Source of the DNA: Rhodococcus erythropolis NBRC 15567
GTDB taxonomy: Bacteria > Actinomycetota > Actinomycetes > Mycobacteriales > Mycobacteriaceae
DNA length: 64,000 nucleotides
Assembly (NCBI RefSeq): GCF_001552595.1
Contig: NZ_BCRM01000001.1
Location: 868,001 to 932,000, forward strand
Reading direction: 5' to 3'
Of this stretch, positions 35,107-43,041 are shown piece by piece. The position numbers and the translations under genes are program-made. How positions within the stretch are numbered: the first letter of the stretch is position 1; each line of letters starts with the position of its first letter. Under the pieces are notes generated by a model. That model searched no databases. It saw only the letters and a program-made list of their open reading frames with translations, and had not been told where the DNA came from.

Positions 35107-35129
35107 CAGCAGGCCGTGGGGGAGTCGAA

Positions 35130-36092
35130 TCAGTGCTTCGAGCGCTTGTGGCGGTACATCTCGGCATCGGCCGTATCCCAAGTCTCGGAAAGGCTTTGGA
35201 ACATGGAAAAGTCGGCTCGGCCGATCGAACAACGGACGTCGGCATTCCGGAACGCCTTCTCCAAACACTCGACCAGGTAGTCGACGGCGCGCGGCTGTGT
35301 ATCGGGCAGAGCGATTCCGAACTCGTCTCCGCCCAACCGTGAAACCACCGCACCAGGGTGCGCGCATGCTGCCAAGATCTTGCCGGCCCGTTGAACATAT
35401 TCGTCACCCGCGGCGTGACCGAGTTCGTCGTTGATGGTCTTCATGCCGTCCAGATCGACGATGATGATAGATCCCGGATCGGCGAATTGGCGGTACCGGG
35501 TTTGCTCGGCCTCGAGGATGCGGTTCCACCCGCGCCGATTGAGAAGACCTGTCAACGGGTCGGTCTCGGCATCGAGTTGCGCAGTTTCGGCCAGTCGCAC
35601 TGACTGCGCGCGCTGATAGTCGACATCGAGAATCGTTCCGAGGAGTCGGCACAGGAGAGTGAGGAGGGCCAGGTTGTCCTCGAGTACGGAGTCGCCCGTA
35701 ATCGGGTCGGCGCCACACAGAGTGCCGAAGAGACTGCCGTCGTTGTGAAGGATTGGGATGCTGACGTATGCGCCTATGCCTTCCCACCTGTCATCTCGGG
35801 AAAGTGCAGGTACGAGTGCGCGATTCGATGAGGCTGGCGGCGCATTTCCGAGGACTACCTCGCTGCACATGGTGTTTTGCCAAGTCCGGGTCTCGCCGAC
35901 TTCGATGTGAAGTGGGTTGGGTGAGACGGTGAGAAAGATTTGATTCGACCCGTCGAACCGCGTGATCGACCACAGTGCCAGCGGAAGATATTCGTCGAGG
36001 TAGGACACGATCGAGCGACTGGCGTCGTCGAAATTCGTCAGTGGTGGCAGGAGTGGCAACATCGGGATGGTGCGCGCCTGGCCGTGCGGCAT
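35130..36092 (-). CDS. GAF-GGDEF diguanylate cyclase
   Basis: This predicted cytoplasmic c-di-GMP synthase of 320 residues has a GAF-like sensor at about 20-170 (CSEVVLGNAPPASSN, IPILHNDGSLFGTLCGAD) and a GGDEF domain at about 180-320. DPLTGLLNRRGWNRIL, IIIVDLDGMKTINDELGHAAGDEY and the intact active loop RLGGDEF support catalysis. No RxxD inhibitory site precedes the loop. AGGAGG precedes the ATG on the minus strand. Confidence 0.9.
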   Translation of the reverse strand: MPHGQARTIPMLPLLPPLTNFDDASRSIVSYLDEYLPLALWSITRFDGSNQIFLTVSPNPLHIEVGETRTWQNTMCSEVVLGNAPPASSNRALVPALSRDDRWEGIGAYVSIPILHNDGSLFGTLCGADPITGDSVLEDNLALLTLLCRLLGTILDVDYQRAQSVRLAETAQLDAETDPLTGLLNRRGWNRILEAEQTRYRQFADPGSIIIVDLDGMKTINDELGHAAGDEYVQRAGKILAACAHPGAVVSRLGGDEFGIALPDTQPRAVDYLVECLEKAFRNADVRCSIGRADFSMFQSLSETWDTADAEMYRHKRSKH

Positions 36093-36267
36093 TTGGTGAC
36101 CTCCTGATCGACCCTAAGATTCTGTCGATGTTCAGGCTCTTGGTCCCGCGTGCGACAAATCTTCCACGAACAGTCTGCCTCGAGAATCCTGGCGATTGCT
36201 GAAAGTGTGCTGTGATTCTTCCGACCGCGGGGCCGTTGATTCTTTGGTGGCCCGCTAATCTTCAGGC

Positions 36268-37533
36268 ATGGAGCTGGCGCGTGGAGCGAACACAGTCGTT
36301 GACGGAACTTCGCTGAAGGTGGCGGTGAACGGTAGCGCCCCGGGCACGGTGGACCTGATGGTGTTCCAGCTCGACGAACGGAACCAGGTGCGGAACGACG
36401 CAGATTTTGTCTTCTTCAATCAGCCGGTGTCGCCCGAAGGTGCGGTGCGCTTGGAGTCCGGCGGCGTCATCGAAATCGACATTGCGAGGTTGCCCGCCGA
36501 CATCCACCAGCTGAGTGTTGCCGTGGCGCTTGATGCGGCGGCAAACGGAACCCTTTCTGCTGTCGGGGGCCTTGGTGTCGTGGTGGAGCAGGCTGGTTCC
36601 ACCGCTATCGTGGCTCAGGCTTTGGGTTTGACGAGTGAGAGGGCAGCGGTCCTCGTCGAGATCTATCGCCGCGGCACGGACTGGAAGGTTCGGAACGTTT
36701 CGGCGGGTTGGGACAGCGGATTGGCAGATCTGGTCACTGCATTCGGAGTCTCGGTCGACGAGGAACCGCAGAGCCGACCCGACTCGGCTGAATCGGCAGA
36801 TGGCATTCGGACCGTGCCCGACGAAGCCAAACTCTCGATGGTGAAGCGGGAAAAGCTGGACCTCCGAAAGCGCGAAGTGGCCAAGGTCCTGCTGACCAAG
36901 GGTGGCAACGGAATTCGGGCGCGAGTGGTCCTGGTGATCGACAAAACCGGAAGTATGGCCAAGCAGTACCGCACCAGAGTGGTGCATCGTGTTGTCGAAC
37001 GCATGGTTCCCGTTGCGATCCAGCTCGATGACGACGGCAAGCTGGAGCCGTACTTGTATGCAGTCAGCTTCGTCAAGCTTCCCGAGATCTCTGTTCATGA
37101 CGCGGAAGAGTGGTCGGATACCTACCTGCACTTGCGCGGCTCGCACGGCGGATTCAACTATGACAAGATCGGCGCCGCAAATCGTGAAGTGCCGATCATG
37201 ACTGAGATTCTCTCCGGCCTGACACGTGGTTCGGCGCCGACGCTCGTCCTGTTCTTCACCGACGGAGGCTTCAGCGAGCGCAAGGAAATCACGAAATTGA
37301 TGCGCGAAGCGTCTGGGCTCCCGGCCTTTTGGCAGTTCGTCGGAATCGGCAAGGCCAACTACGGAGTGCTGGAGAAGCTCGACGACCTCGACGGCAGGGT
37401 GGTCGACAATGCCGGATTCTTCGCGCTGGACGACATCGACACCGTCGACGACGCCCAGTTGTACACCCGTTTGCTGAGTGAATTCCCGGATTGGCACAAG
37501 GCAGCTGTAGCCGCGGGCATCACGACGCCGTGA
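36268..37533 (+). CDS. TerD-like domain fused to von Willebrand A domain (TerF-like)
   Basis: This 421-residue protein has an N-terminal TerD-type beta domain (ELARGANTVVDG, VDLMVFQLDERNQVRNDADFVFFNQP) and a vWA domain from about residue 225. The metal site reads VIDKTGSMAKQY (Thr in place of the usual first Ser), with FFTDGGFSER later. TerF proteins combine these domains in tellurite/stress clusters. Here no other ter gene is near. The -10-like TAATCT lies six bases before the ATG, so the mRNA may be leaderless. Confidence 0.85.
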   Translation: MELARGANTVVDGTSLKVAVNGSAPGTVDLMVFQLDERNQVRNDADFVFFNQPVSPEGAVRLESGGVIEIDIARLPADIHQLSVAVALDAAANGTLSAVGGLGVVVEQAGSTAIVAQALGLTSERAAVLVEIYRRGTDWKVRNVSAGWDSGLADLVTAFGVSVDEEPQSRPDSAESADGIRTVPDEAKLSMVKREKLDLRKREVAKVLLTKGGNGIRARVVLVIDKTGSMAKQYRTRVVHRVVERMVPVAIQLDDDGKLEPYLYAVSFVKLPEISVHDAEEWSDTYLHLRGSHGGFNYDKIGAANREVPIMTEILSGLTRGSAPTLVLFFTDGGFSERKEITKLMREASGLPAFWQFVGIGKANYGVLEKLDDLDGRVVDNAGFFALDDIDTVDDAQLYTRLLSEFPDWHKAAVAAGITTP

Positions 37534-37534
37534 T

Positions 37535-38626
37535 TTAGCTGGTCGAAACCAACTGCGGTGCATTCTCTTTCAAGAATTCGTCGATGTGCGCCCAGGTGGA
37601 GTCTCTCGCGGTGGGGCCGGCAACGAGCCCGAGGTGACTTCCCGGCGCCTTCTCGAACCGGACCGACGGCGCTCCGGTGAGGACCGACGTGATCGCTTCC
37701 ACCGAAGCGATGGGTGCAATCACGTCGGTGGTGCCGCCGATCGCGAGAACGGGAACGCTCAGAGCTGACAGTTTGATCTCGCGCCCGGCAAGCGTGACAG
37801 CGTCGTTGTAGAGATTGTTGCCGAGCATGAGTTGTTCGCAGATCTGCTGAAATGCCTTGCCCGGGTATCCAGGCATGGCTGCCATGAACTTGTCTATCGA
37901 TTCCATACGAGCCAGGGTCTCGGTGTTGTGAAGATTGCGGACGATGAACCATGGCTTGAGGACTTCGCGCTGCAACGCCGTCACCTTGTAACTCGCCTGA
38001 ACGAGTGGAGCAGGTAGTCCGCCGACCAGATTGGTCGCGGAGGTGAGCGGGGTATCGCCCGTGTATTTGCCGATCAGCCTCAACGGGCTGATAGCGGGAA
38101 TCTTCGTGTAATCGATTGGCGTGCCGATTGCCGTGATCGATGCGATCGGAAGGTCGGAGTGAGCGGAGCCCGTGAGCAGAGACATGGTCCCGCCGAGGCT
38201 CCACCCGATCAGCGAAACAGGTGCGCCGTCATGTAGGTCCGAGATCGTTCGGATCGCTTCCGGGATGATGTCGTCGACCCAGGCCTCGAAACCCATACCG
38301 CGGTCGGAGTACCGCATGGTCCCGTAGTCGAGGAGGTAGGGCGTGTTTGCGCCATCCAGTAGGTGTGCGGCGAGGCTCTGGCCTGCACGAAGGTCGTAGC
38401 AGTCGGCTGAAACCGCGAGGGGAGGTACGAGGAGGACCGGATTGCCTCTGGGCGTCCACAATGCGCCGAAGCGATACAGATCGCGGTGTGGACCTTCGCT
38501 GATCAGTACCGACGGCGTGCGTTCGGCCTTCTCGACACCGTCGCCGAACGAGAGTCCCCATGCATTGCGCGCTGCGGTGTCCAGCGTCGGACGCCACGTC
38601 GCGATCAAACCACTGATATCGAGCAC
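37535..38626 (-). CDS. PhaC-like alpha/beta hydrolase
   Basis: This 363-residue hydrolase resembles polyhydroxyalkanoate synthases and actinobacterial relatives: VLLVPPLAVSADCYDLRAGQSLAAHLLDG, then GWSLGGTMSLLTG and GSHLGLVAGPTARDSTWAHIDEF. The nucleophile is Ser rather than the Cys of true PhaC, so it is likely an esterase or depolymerase-type enzyme. It converges on the TerD-vWA gene with one base between stops. Confidence 0.78.
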   Translation of the reverse strand: MLDISGLIATWRPTLDTAARNAWGLSFGDGVEKAERTPSVLISEGPHRDLYRFGALWTPRGNPVLLVPPLAVSADCYDLRAGQSLAAHLLDGANTPYLLDYGTMRYSDRGMGFEAWVDDIIPEAIRTISDLHDGAPVSLIGWSLGGTMSLLTGSAHSDLPIASITAIGTPIDYTKIPAISPLRLIGKYTGDTPLTSATNLVGGLPAPLVQASYKVTALQREVLKPWFIVRNLHNTETLARMESIDKFMAAMPGYPGKAFQQICEQLMLGNNLYNDAVTLAGREIKLSALSVPVLAIGGTTDVIAPIASVEAITSVLTGAPSVRFEKAPGSHLGLVAGPTARDSTWAHIDEFLKENAPQLVSTS

Positions 38627-38722
38627 TGGTTCCCCTCGGAGTCGAATCGGCGGACGGCCGAGTCAGCCGCGCTCGGTGTATGTTACCTGCCTTCACATAC
38701 ATCGATCTCGGGGGTGCAAAAA

Positions 38723-38758
38723 CCCAGCTCGGCAACGGAGCCACCGTGCCGAGCTGGG
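38723..38758 (-). terminator. rho-independent terminator of the superoxide dismutase gene
   Basis: The stem CCCAGCTCGGCA (38723-38734) pairs with TGCCGAGCTGGG (38747-38758). On the minus strand it is followed by TTTTTG, a classical T-run, and it begins 38 bases after the sodA stop. Confidence 0.92.
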
Positions 38759-38796
38759 CTGATCGGGGTGATCTGGCAGTGATCGGGTGGGGACGA

Positions 38797-39423
38797 TCAG
38801 GCGGGGACGATCAAGCCGGTCGAGGCTGTGGCCGTCGCGTATCGCTGTGCAACGTCTTCCCAGTTGATGACGTTCCAGTAGGCCTTCACGTAGTCCGCCT
38901 TGACGTTCTTGTACTGCAGGTAGAAGGCGTGCTCCCACATGTCGAGCATGAGCAACGGAACGATACCGATGCTGATGTTGCCCTGCTGGTCGGTGAGCTG
39001 CTCGATGACCAGGCGCTGCCCGACCGTGTCGTAGGCCAGTACCGCCCAGCCGGACCCCTGCAAAGTCGTTGCTACAGCGGAGAAGTGGTTGACGAATGCG
39101 TCGAAGGTACCGAAGTGCTCGTCGATCGCGGCTGCCAACTCGCCTTCTGGTCGCTCACCGCCGTTGGGGGAGAGGTTCTTCCAGAATATCGAGTGATTGG
39201 TGTGGCCGCCGAGGTGGAAGGCGAGGTTCTTACTGAGCAGCGGCGCCTTCGCAGTGATCGTGCCGTCTTCGCGTGCAGCAGCCAACTGCTCGATTGCGCT
39301 GTTGGCGCCCGCCACGTACGTGGCGTGGTGCTTGCTGTGGTGCAGTTCCATGATCTCGCCGGAGATGTGCGGTTCGAGTGCGGCGTAGTCGTAGTCCAGC
39401 TCGGGGAGAACGTATTCAGTCAT
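38797..39423 (-). CDS. sodA: Mn/Fe superoxide dismutase
   Basis: This enzyme dismutates superoxide and has 208 residues. Metal ligands are visible in [12 protein letters not shown] (His28), [11 protein letters not shown] and [12 protein letters not shown] (Asp and His). There is no signal peptide. The ATG at 39423 lies inside the 3' end of the flavin reductase gene (8-base overlap), with AAGGAAG upstream. A strong terminator follows. Mn versus Fe cannot be decided from sequence alone. Confidence 0.95.
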   Translation of the reverse strand: MTEYVLPELDYDYAALEPHISGEIMELHHSKHHATYVAGANSAIEQLAAAREDGTITAKAPLLSKNLAFHLGGHTNHSIFWKNLSPNGGERPEGELAAAIDEHFGTFDAFVNHFSAVATTLQGSGWAVLAYDTVGQRLVIEQLTDQQGNISIGIVPLLMLDMWEHAFYLQYKNVKADYVKAYWNVINWEDVAQRYATATASTGLIVPA

Positions 39424-39988
39424 GTGACATGCCTTCCTTTGAGGAAATGTTGTGAGACGAGAGATTTCGATAGGTTCGATCGTGATAGACGAGCGGCGCT
39501 GACACGTGCTGCGGATCGATGACGTCGACGACGCGCGCGGTGACAATCACTGCGGAGCCACACGTCGTGGCATTCAAGGGAACCGCCCGCAAGGCGTGGC
39601 CCGTGCCGTGCAGGAATGGTTCACCCGTCGACAGAAACGACCAGCGCATGTCGTCTCCGAAGCGCACAGCGCCGCGGGTCGCGAACGTGGCCGCCAGTCG
39701 CTCGTTCGCCGAATTTGCCAGGTGAACAACAAAACTGCTTGCGGAAGCAATGACGCTCGCAGAACCACGCAACGACTGCAGTGAGAACGCCAGAACTGCC
39801 GGATCGGCGCTGATCGAGATCACCGAAGACGACGTGATGCCGGCCGGGCCGTCATTGCCCGTGGCGGTGATGATCGAGACGCCGGCGGGATGATTTCGGA
39901 ATGCCTCGACGAATGCGCTTCGGATGGACGGCGCCGAATCAACAGCGACATCCGAAACAGGTTGGGTGCCAACTAATTTTGTCGTCAC
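39416..39988 (-). CDS. flavin reductase-like domain protein
   Basis: This 190-residue FMN-binding split-barrel flavin reductase (HpaC type) has [51 protein letters not shown] and [15 protein letters not shown] at 39988 is preferred to a GTG nine bases upstream because GAGG stands eight bases before it. It overlaps sodA by eight bases, so the two are probably co-translated. The oxygenase partner is not seen here. Confidence 0.85.
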   Translation of the reverse strand: MTTKLVGTQPVSDVAVDSAPSIRSAFVEAFRNHPAGVSIITATGNDGPAGITSSSVISISADPAVLAFSLQSLRGSASVIASASSFVVHLANSANERLAATFATRGAVRFGDDMRWSFLSTGEPFLHGTGHALRAVPLNATTCGSAVIVTARVVDVIDPQHVSAPLVYHDRTYRNLSSHNISSKEGMSHD

Positions 39989-40093
39989 ACTTAGCACCTC
40001 TTCTGACTCGGGTTTTGCTGTCGTTGCACTGTCTTGTGCAATACCGACGTTAAAACCTCGAGTGCAGTTGAGGTCAAGGTGCTGTGGCGGACC

Positions 40094-40939
40094 TCACCGT
40101 CCGAGCTTGGCTGCCAGACGTTCCATGTATCCGACCACCTCTTCGGGGCTCTTGTCCGGAGTGCCGAACATCGCCTCCGTGACACCGATATCTGCCCAGT
40201 GGGCGAGCTTCTCCGGATCGGGTTTGCCTGCCAGGACGGTTATTTCAGGCTCGCCGACTCTACCTGCTTCGGCCCAGATCTTTCGGAGCAGTTCCACGTT
40301 TCCGTCGATCTCCTGCTCGATCGGTGTGGTGATCCACCCGTCGGCAGACTTTGCGATCCACTTGAAAGTCTTCTCGTTGCCGCCGCCGCCCAACATGATG
40401 GGAGGACGGGGCTTCTGAACGGGCTTGGGCCAGGCCCAACTAGGCCCGTACTTCACGAATTGGCCGTCGTACGAAGCTTCTTCCTTCGACCACAGTTCAC
40501 CCATGGCTTCGAGATACTCCCGGAGTGCGGTCCGGCGTTTGTTGGGCGGTACGCCGTGGTCGGCGAGTTCCTCTGCATTCCAGCCGAATCCGACGCCGAA
40601 AACCACGCGTCCGTCGGAAAGATGGTCCAGCGATGCGATGGTTTTCGCGAGAGTGATCGGATCGTGTTCGAGGGGGAGGGCCACCGAGGTGCCCAATCGG
40701 ATGGTGCTCGTGACCGACGCGGCGGTGCCGAGGGCAACCCAGGGGTCGAGTGTGCGCATGTAACGGTCGTCGGGCAATTCTGCCGACTGGGTTCCGGGGT
40801 GATCGGAATCCCTCGATACGGGGATGTGAGTGTGCTCCGGAACGTAGAAGGCGTCGAATCCATTCGCCTCCGCAGCCTTTGCTGCATCGGCAGGGCGGAT
40901 GCCGCGATCACTGGTGAACAGGCTGAGTCCGTAGCGCAC
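40094..40939 (-). CDS. F420-type luciferase-like (LLM class) oxidoreductase
   Basis: This TIM-barrel protein of 281 residues has RYGLSLFTSDRGIRPADAAKAAEANGFDAFYVPEHTHIPVS, VALPLEHDPITLAKTIASLDHLSDGRVVFGVGFGW and IMLGGGGNEKTFKWIA. This is the pattern of actinobacterial LLM F420-dependent oxidoreductases. The start is GTG at 40939 with AAGGAG five bases upstream. Substrate is unknown. It is monocistronic and divergent from the methyltransferase. Confidence 0.85.
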   Translation of the reverse strand: MRYGLSLFTSDRGIRPADAAKAAEANGFDAFYVPEHTHIPVSRDSDHPGTQSAELPDDRYMRTLDPWVALGTAASVTSTIRLGTSVALPLEHDPITLAKTIASLDHLSDGRVVFGVGFGWNAEELADHGVPPNKRRTALREYLEAMGELWSKEEASYDGQFVKYGPSWAWPKPVQKPRPPIMLGGGGNEKTFKWIAKSADGWITTPIEQEIDGNVELLRKIWAEAGRVGEPEITVLAGKPDPEKLAHWADIGVTEAMFGTPDKSPEEVVGYMERLAAKLGR

Positions 40940-41090
40940 TGGTTCTCCTTCGATGGTCCGTCGAAAAACTGTAACCTGTTGCATCTTCGTTCGGATAGGT
41001 TTCCAGCCCAGTAAATCGATTGCCGACGTGACCGGGGGCGTGGTGAACTCGGGCGGAGTTGTTGTGGGCCGAGAGGTGGATGCAGTAGAG

Positions 41091-41939
41091 ATGGACGCAG
41101 TGGAGATGAATCGGTTGTCGTGGAATGCGGCGACCGTCGCTCACAACAGTCACAAAGGTGACCAAGCACAGTTCTTTCGCAACGGCGGGTCGACCTTGTT
41201 TCCGGAAGAAGTGGCGCTGCTCGGCGAGATCGACGGCTCCTCGATTCTTCATCTGCAGTGCAATTCCGGTCAGGATTCGCTGAGTTTGGCTGCTCTCGGT
41301 GCCGCGGTGACCGGCGTCGACATCTCGGATTCTGCGATCGACTTCGCGCGAACGTTGTCTGCGGAATCCGGCATTGCCGCCGATTTCGAGCGAGCGGATG
41401 TATCTGCGTGGCTCCGAGATGCCGGCGCTACCGGGAGGAAGTTCGATCGAGTCTTCTCTTCGTACGGAACGGTGATCTGGTTACCCGATCTCGACGAGTG
41501 GGCCGAGGGGATTGCCGGTGTTCTGGCGCCGAACGGTCGATTCGTTCTGGTGGAGTTTCATCCGTTTGCCATGTGTTTCGACGAGAAGTGGTCGCTGACA
41601 TACCCGTACGGAGGCGGGACTCCCGTGACCGAACCCGGTGGCGTCGGCGACTACGTGGCAGATTCAGCCGATCTCGTCTTGCCGGGCGCTCGGGGAGACG
41701 GAGTCGAGAACTTCGAAAATCCCTTCCCTTCATGTGAATTCAACTGGTCCATCGCCGAGGTGCTCGGCGCCCTGCGGCGTGCCGGATTGACGCTCGAGTC
41801 CTTCGACGAGTACCCGTACGCCAACGGTTGGCAAGGATTCGAGGAGATGGCAGAACTCGGTGGCAAGCGTTGGGGAGTCCCGGCCGGACGACCAGAGATA
41901 CCGCTGATGTATTCGCTGTCTGTTCGCTTGGCCGACTGA
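41091..41939 (+). CDS. SAM-dependent methyltransferase
   Basis: This class I methyltransferase of about 282 residues has SAM motif I as SSILHLQCNSGQDSLSLAALG, then VTGVDISDSAIDFA and VFSSYGTVIWLPD. The substrate is unknown. Starts at GTG 41076, ATG 41091 and ATG 41106 are all possible; 41091 is a compromise without a strong ribosome-binding site. A palindrome lies right after the stop. Confidence 0.82.
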   Translation: MDAVEMNRLSWNAATVAHNSHKGDQAQFFRNGGSTLFPEEVALLGEIDGSSILHLQCNSGQDSLSLAALGAAVTGVDISDSAIDFARTLSAESGIAADFERADVSAWLRDAGATGRKFDRVFSSYGTVIWLPDLDEWAEGIAGVLAPNGRFVLVEFHPFAMCFDEKWSLTYPYGGGTPVTEPGGVGDYVADSADLVLPGARGDGVENFENPFPSCEFNWSIAEVLGALRRAGLTLESFDEYPYANGWQGFEEMAELGGKRWGVPAGRPEIPLMYSLSVRLAD

Positions 41940-41950
41940 CGCCTATTTCC

Positions 41951-41964
41951 CCCGCATTTGCGGG
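41951..41964. promoter_or_regulatory. palindrome overlapping the sulfonate operon -35
   Basis: CCCGCA-TT-TGCGGG lies 12 bases after the methyltransferase stop and overlaps the -35 of the next operon. A further inverted repeat, GGTAATT (41963-41969) and AATTACC (41985-41991), brackets the core promoter. Either may be an operator. Confidence 0.5.
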
Positions 41965-41987
41965 TAATTGCAGACACAGGTAGTAAT
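41958..41987 (+). promoter_or_regulatory. promoter of the Cys-leader/sulfonate operon
   Basis: TTGCGG (41958-41963) is followed after 17 bases by TAGTAAT (41981-41987). The predicted transcription start falls at or next to the leader ATG at 41995, so the leader mRNA is probably leaderless. Confidence 0.65.
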
Positions 41988-41994
41988 TACCCCC

Positions 41995-42069
41995 ATGCCC
42001 ACGACGCCACTGACACGACGCATCGCCGTCGACCTGTGCCGTCTTGGTGCCAACTGCTGTTGCTGTTGA
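41995..42069 (+). CDS. cysteine-rich leader peptide (24 aa, ends in four Cys)
   Basis: This small frame begins MPTTPLTRRIAVDLCR and ends with four consecutive Cys codons (tgc tgt tgc tgt) directly before TGA. The LTRR...VDLCR core followed by a Cys run is the pattern of the actinobacterial Cys-rich leader peptides found before sulfur genes in mycobacteria (Ms4527A/Ms4533A-type). It lies 114 bases before the sulfonate permease. It has no ribosome-binding site and fits leaderless initiation. Its inferred role is to let ribosomes sense Cys-tRNA supply and control translation of the importer. Confidence 0.85.
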   Translation: MPTTPLTRRIAVDLCRLGANCCCC

Positions 42070-42183
42070 TTCCTTCCGACTCTCCTGAGTGAGAACGGCG
42101 CCGCTCTGTGCGCCTTCGCCCCTGCATGTGCGCTCGTTGCTGCATGTGTGCCGGAATTTTCCGTACGTCGAGGAAGAACAGCG
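42070..42183 (+). promoter_or_regulatory. attenuation region between the Cys leader and the sulfonate permease
   Basis: Three bases after the leader stop, CTTCCGAC (42073-42080) can pair with GTC and GGAAG of the permease Shine-Dalgarno region (42167-42176) with a two-base bulge. A separate hairpin GGCGC/GCGCC lies at 42097-42114, and CTGCATGTG is repeated. A ribosome stalled on the Cys codons would cover the first arm and free the binding site. Confidence 0.6.
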
Positions 42184-43041
42184 ATGTCGACTCCTGTCGA
42201 AGCAATAGAACCAACACCAGTCGCGGAACCGAACCGTGAACCGCGTCGGCCGTGGACTTCGAGTGTGACCACTGTCGGACTGCCGGTGCTCTCAGTGATC
42301 GCATTCTTGGCCTTGTGGCAGGTCGCCGCGGCGAGCGGCACCTGGAGTGAGACCTTCGTGCCCTTTCCGAGCACGGTCTGGCATGCCTTCGTCAACACGA
42401 TGACCACGCACGACGGAGTGCGTGGCTACCAGGGGTATTTGCTCTGGGAGCACCTCTACATGACGCTGCGACGGGTGCTGGTCGGTGTGATCATCGGCGT
42501 CGGATTGGGCGTGATCCTAGGTTTGGCAATGGGATCGGTGACATGGCTGCGGAGCCTGCTCGAACCGTGGTTGACCTTCCTGCGGGCACTGCCGCCCTTG
42601 GCGTACTTCTTCCTGCTGGTGATCTGGCTGGGAATCGACGAGGCGCCGAAGATCACGCTTCTGGCGTTGGCTGCGCTACCGCCGGCAGCAGTGGCCACCA
42701 CAGCTGCTGTTGTCGCGGCACCCGTCGGGCTGGTCGAAGCTGCCAGGGCGCTGGGAGCCTCACGGGCACAAGTGATCCGAGACGTGGTTGTCCCGTCGGC
42801 GCTGCCTGAAACTTTCACGGGCATTCGCTTGTCGGTGGGTATGGCGTACTCGTCAGTTGTCGCGGCCGAATTGTTCAACGGCATCCCCGGAATCGGCGGA
42901 ATGGTCAAGGATGCAAGCAATTACAACAACACTCCGGTAGTGCTGGTGGGGATCTTCGCCATCGGATTCTCCGGTTTGATCATCGACGGACTGTTGCGGG
43001 CTGCTGAGCGCCGCGCCGTTCCCTGGAGGGGAAAAGTATGA
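42184..43041 (+). CDS. ssuC: sulfonate/taurine-type ABC transporter permease
   Basis: This is the inner-membrane permease of a sulfonate-family importer, 285 residues with about six helices. The coupling loop is visible as VGLVEAARALGASRAQVIRDVVVPSALPETFTGIRLSVGMAYSSVVAAEL. ATG at 42184 follows GAGGAAG with seven bases between; in-frame GTG 42148 is inside the attenuation region and rejected. It overlaps the receptor gene by four bases. Sulfonate rather than nitrate specificity is inferred mainly from the Cys leader. Confidence 0.82.
   Translation: MSTPVEAIEPTPVAEPNREPRRPWTSSVTTVGLPVLSVIAFLALWQVAAASGTWSETFVPFPSTVWHAFVNTMTTHDGVRGYQGYLLWEHLYMTLRRVLVGVIIGVGLGVILGLAMGSVTWLRSLLEPWLTFLRALPPLAYFFLLVIWLGIDEAPKITLLALAALPPAAVATTAAVVAAPVGLVEAARALGASRAQVIRDVVVPSALPETFTGIRLSVGMAYSSVVAAELFNGIPGIGGMVKDASNYNNTPVVLVGIFAIGFSGLIIDGLLRAAERRAVPWRGKV

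Noticed and set aside
36262-37563. Long open frame antisense to the TerD-vWA gene
   Set aside because: No motifs are seen, and the sense frame has two recognisable domains.
37535-38626. True polyhydroxyalkanoate synthase
   Set aside because: The nucleophile motif is GWSLGG with Ser, not the Cys of PhaC, so a hydrolase call is safer.
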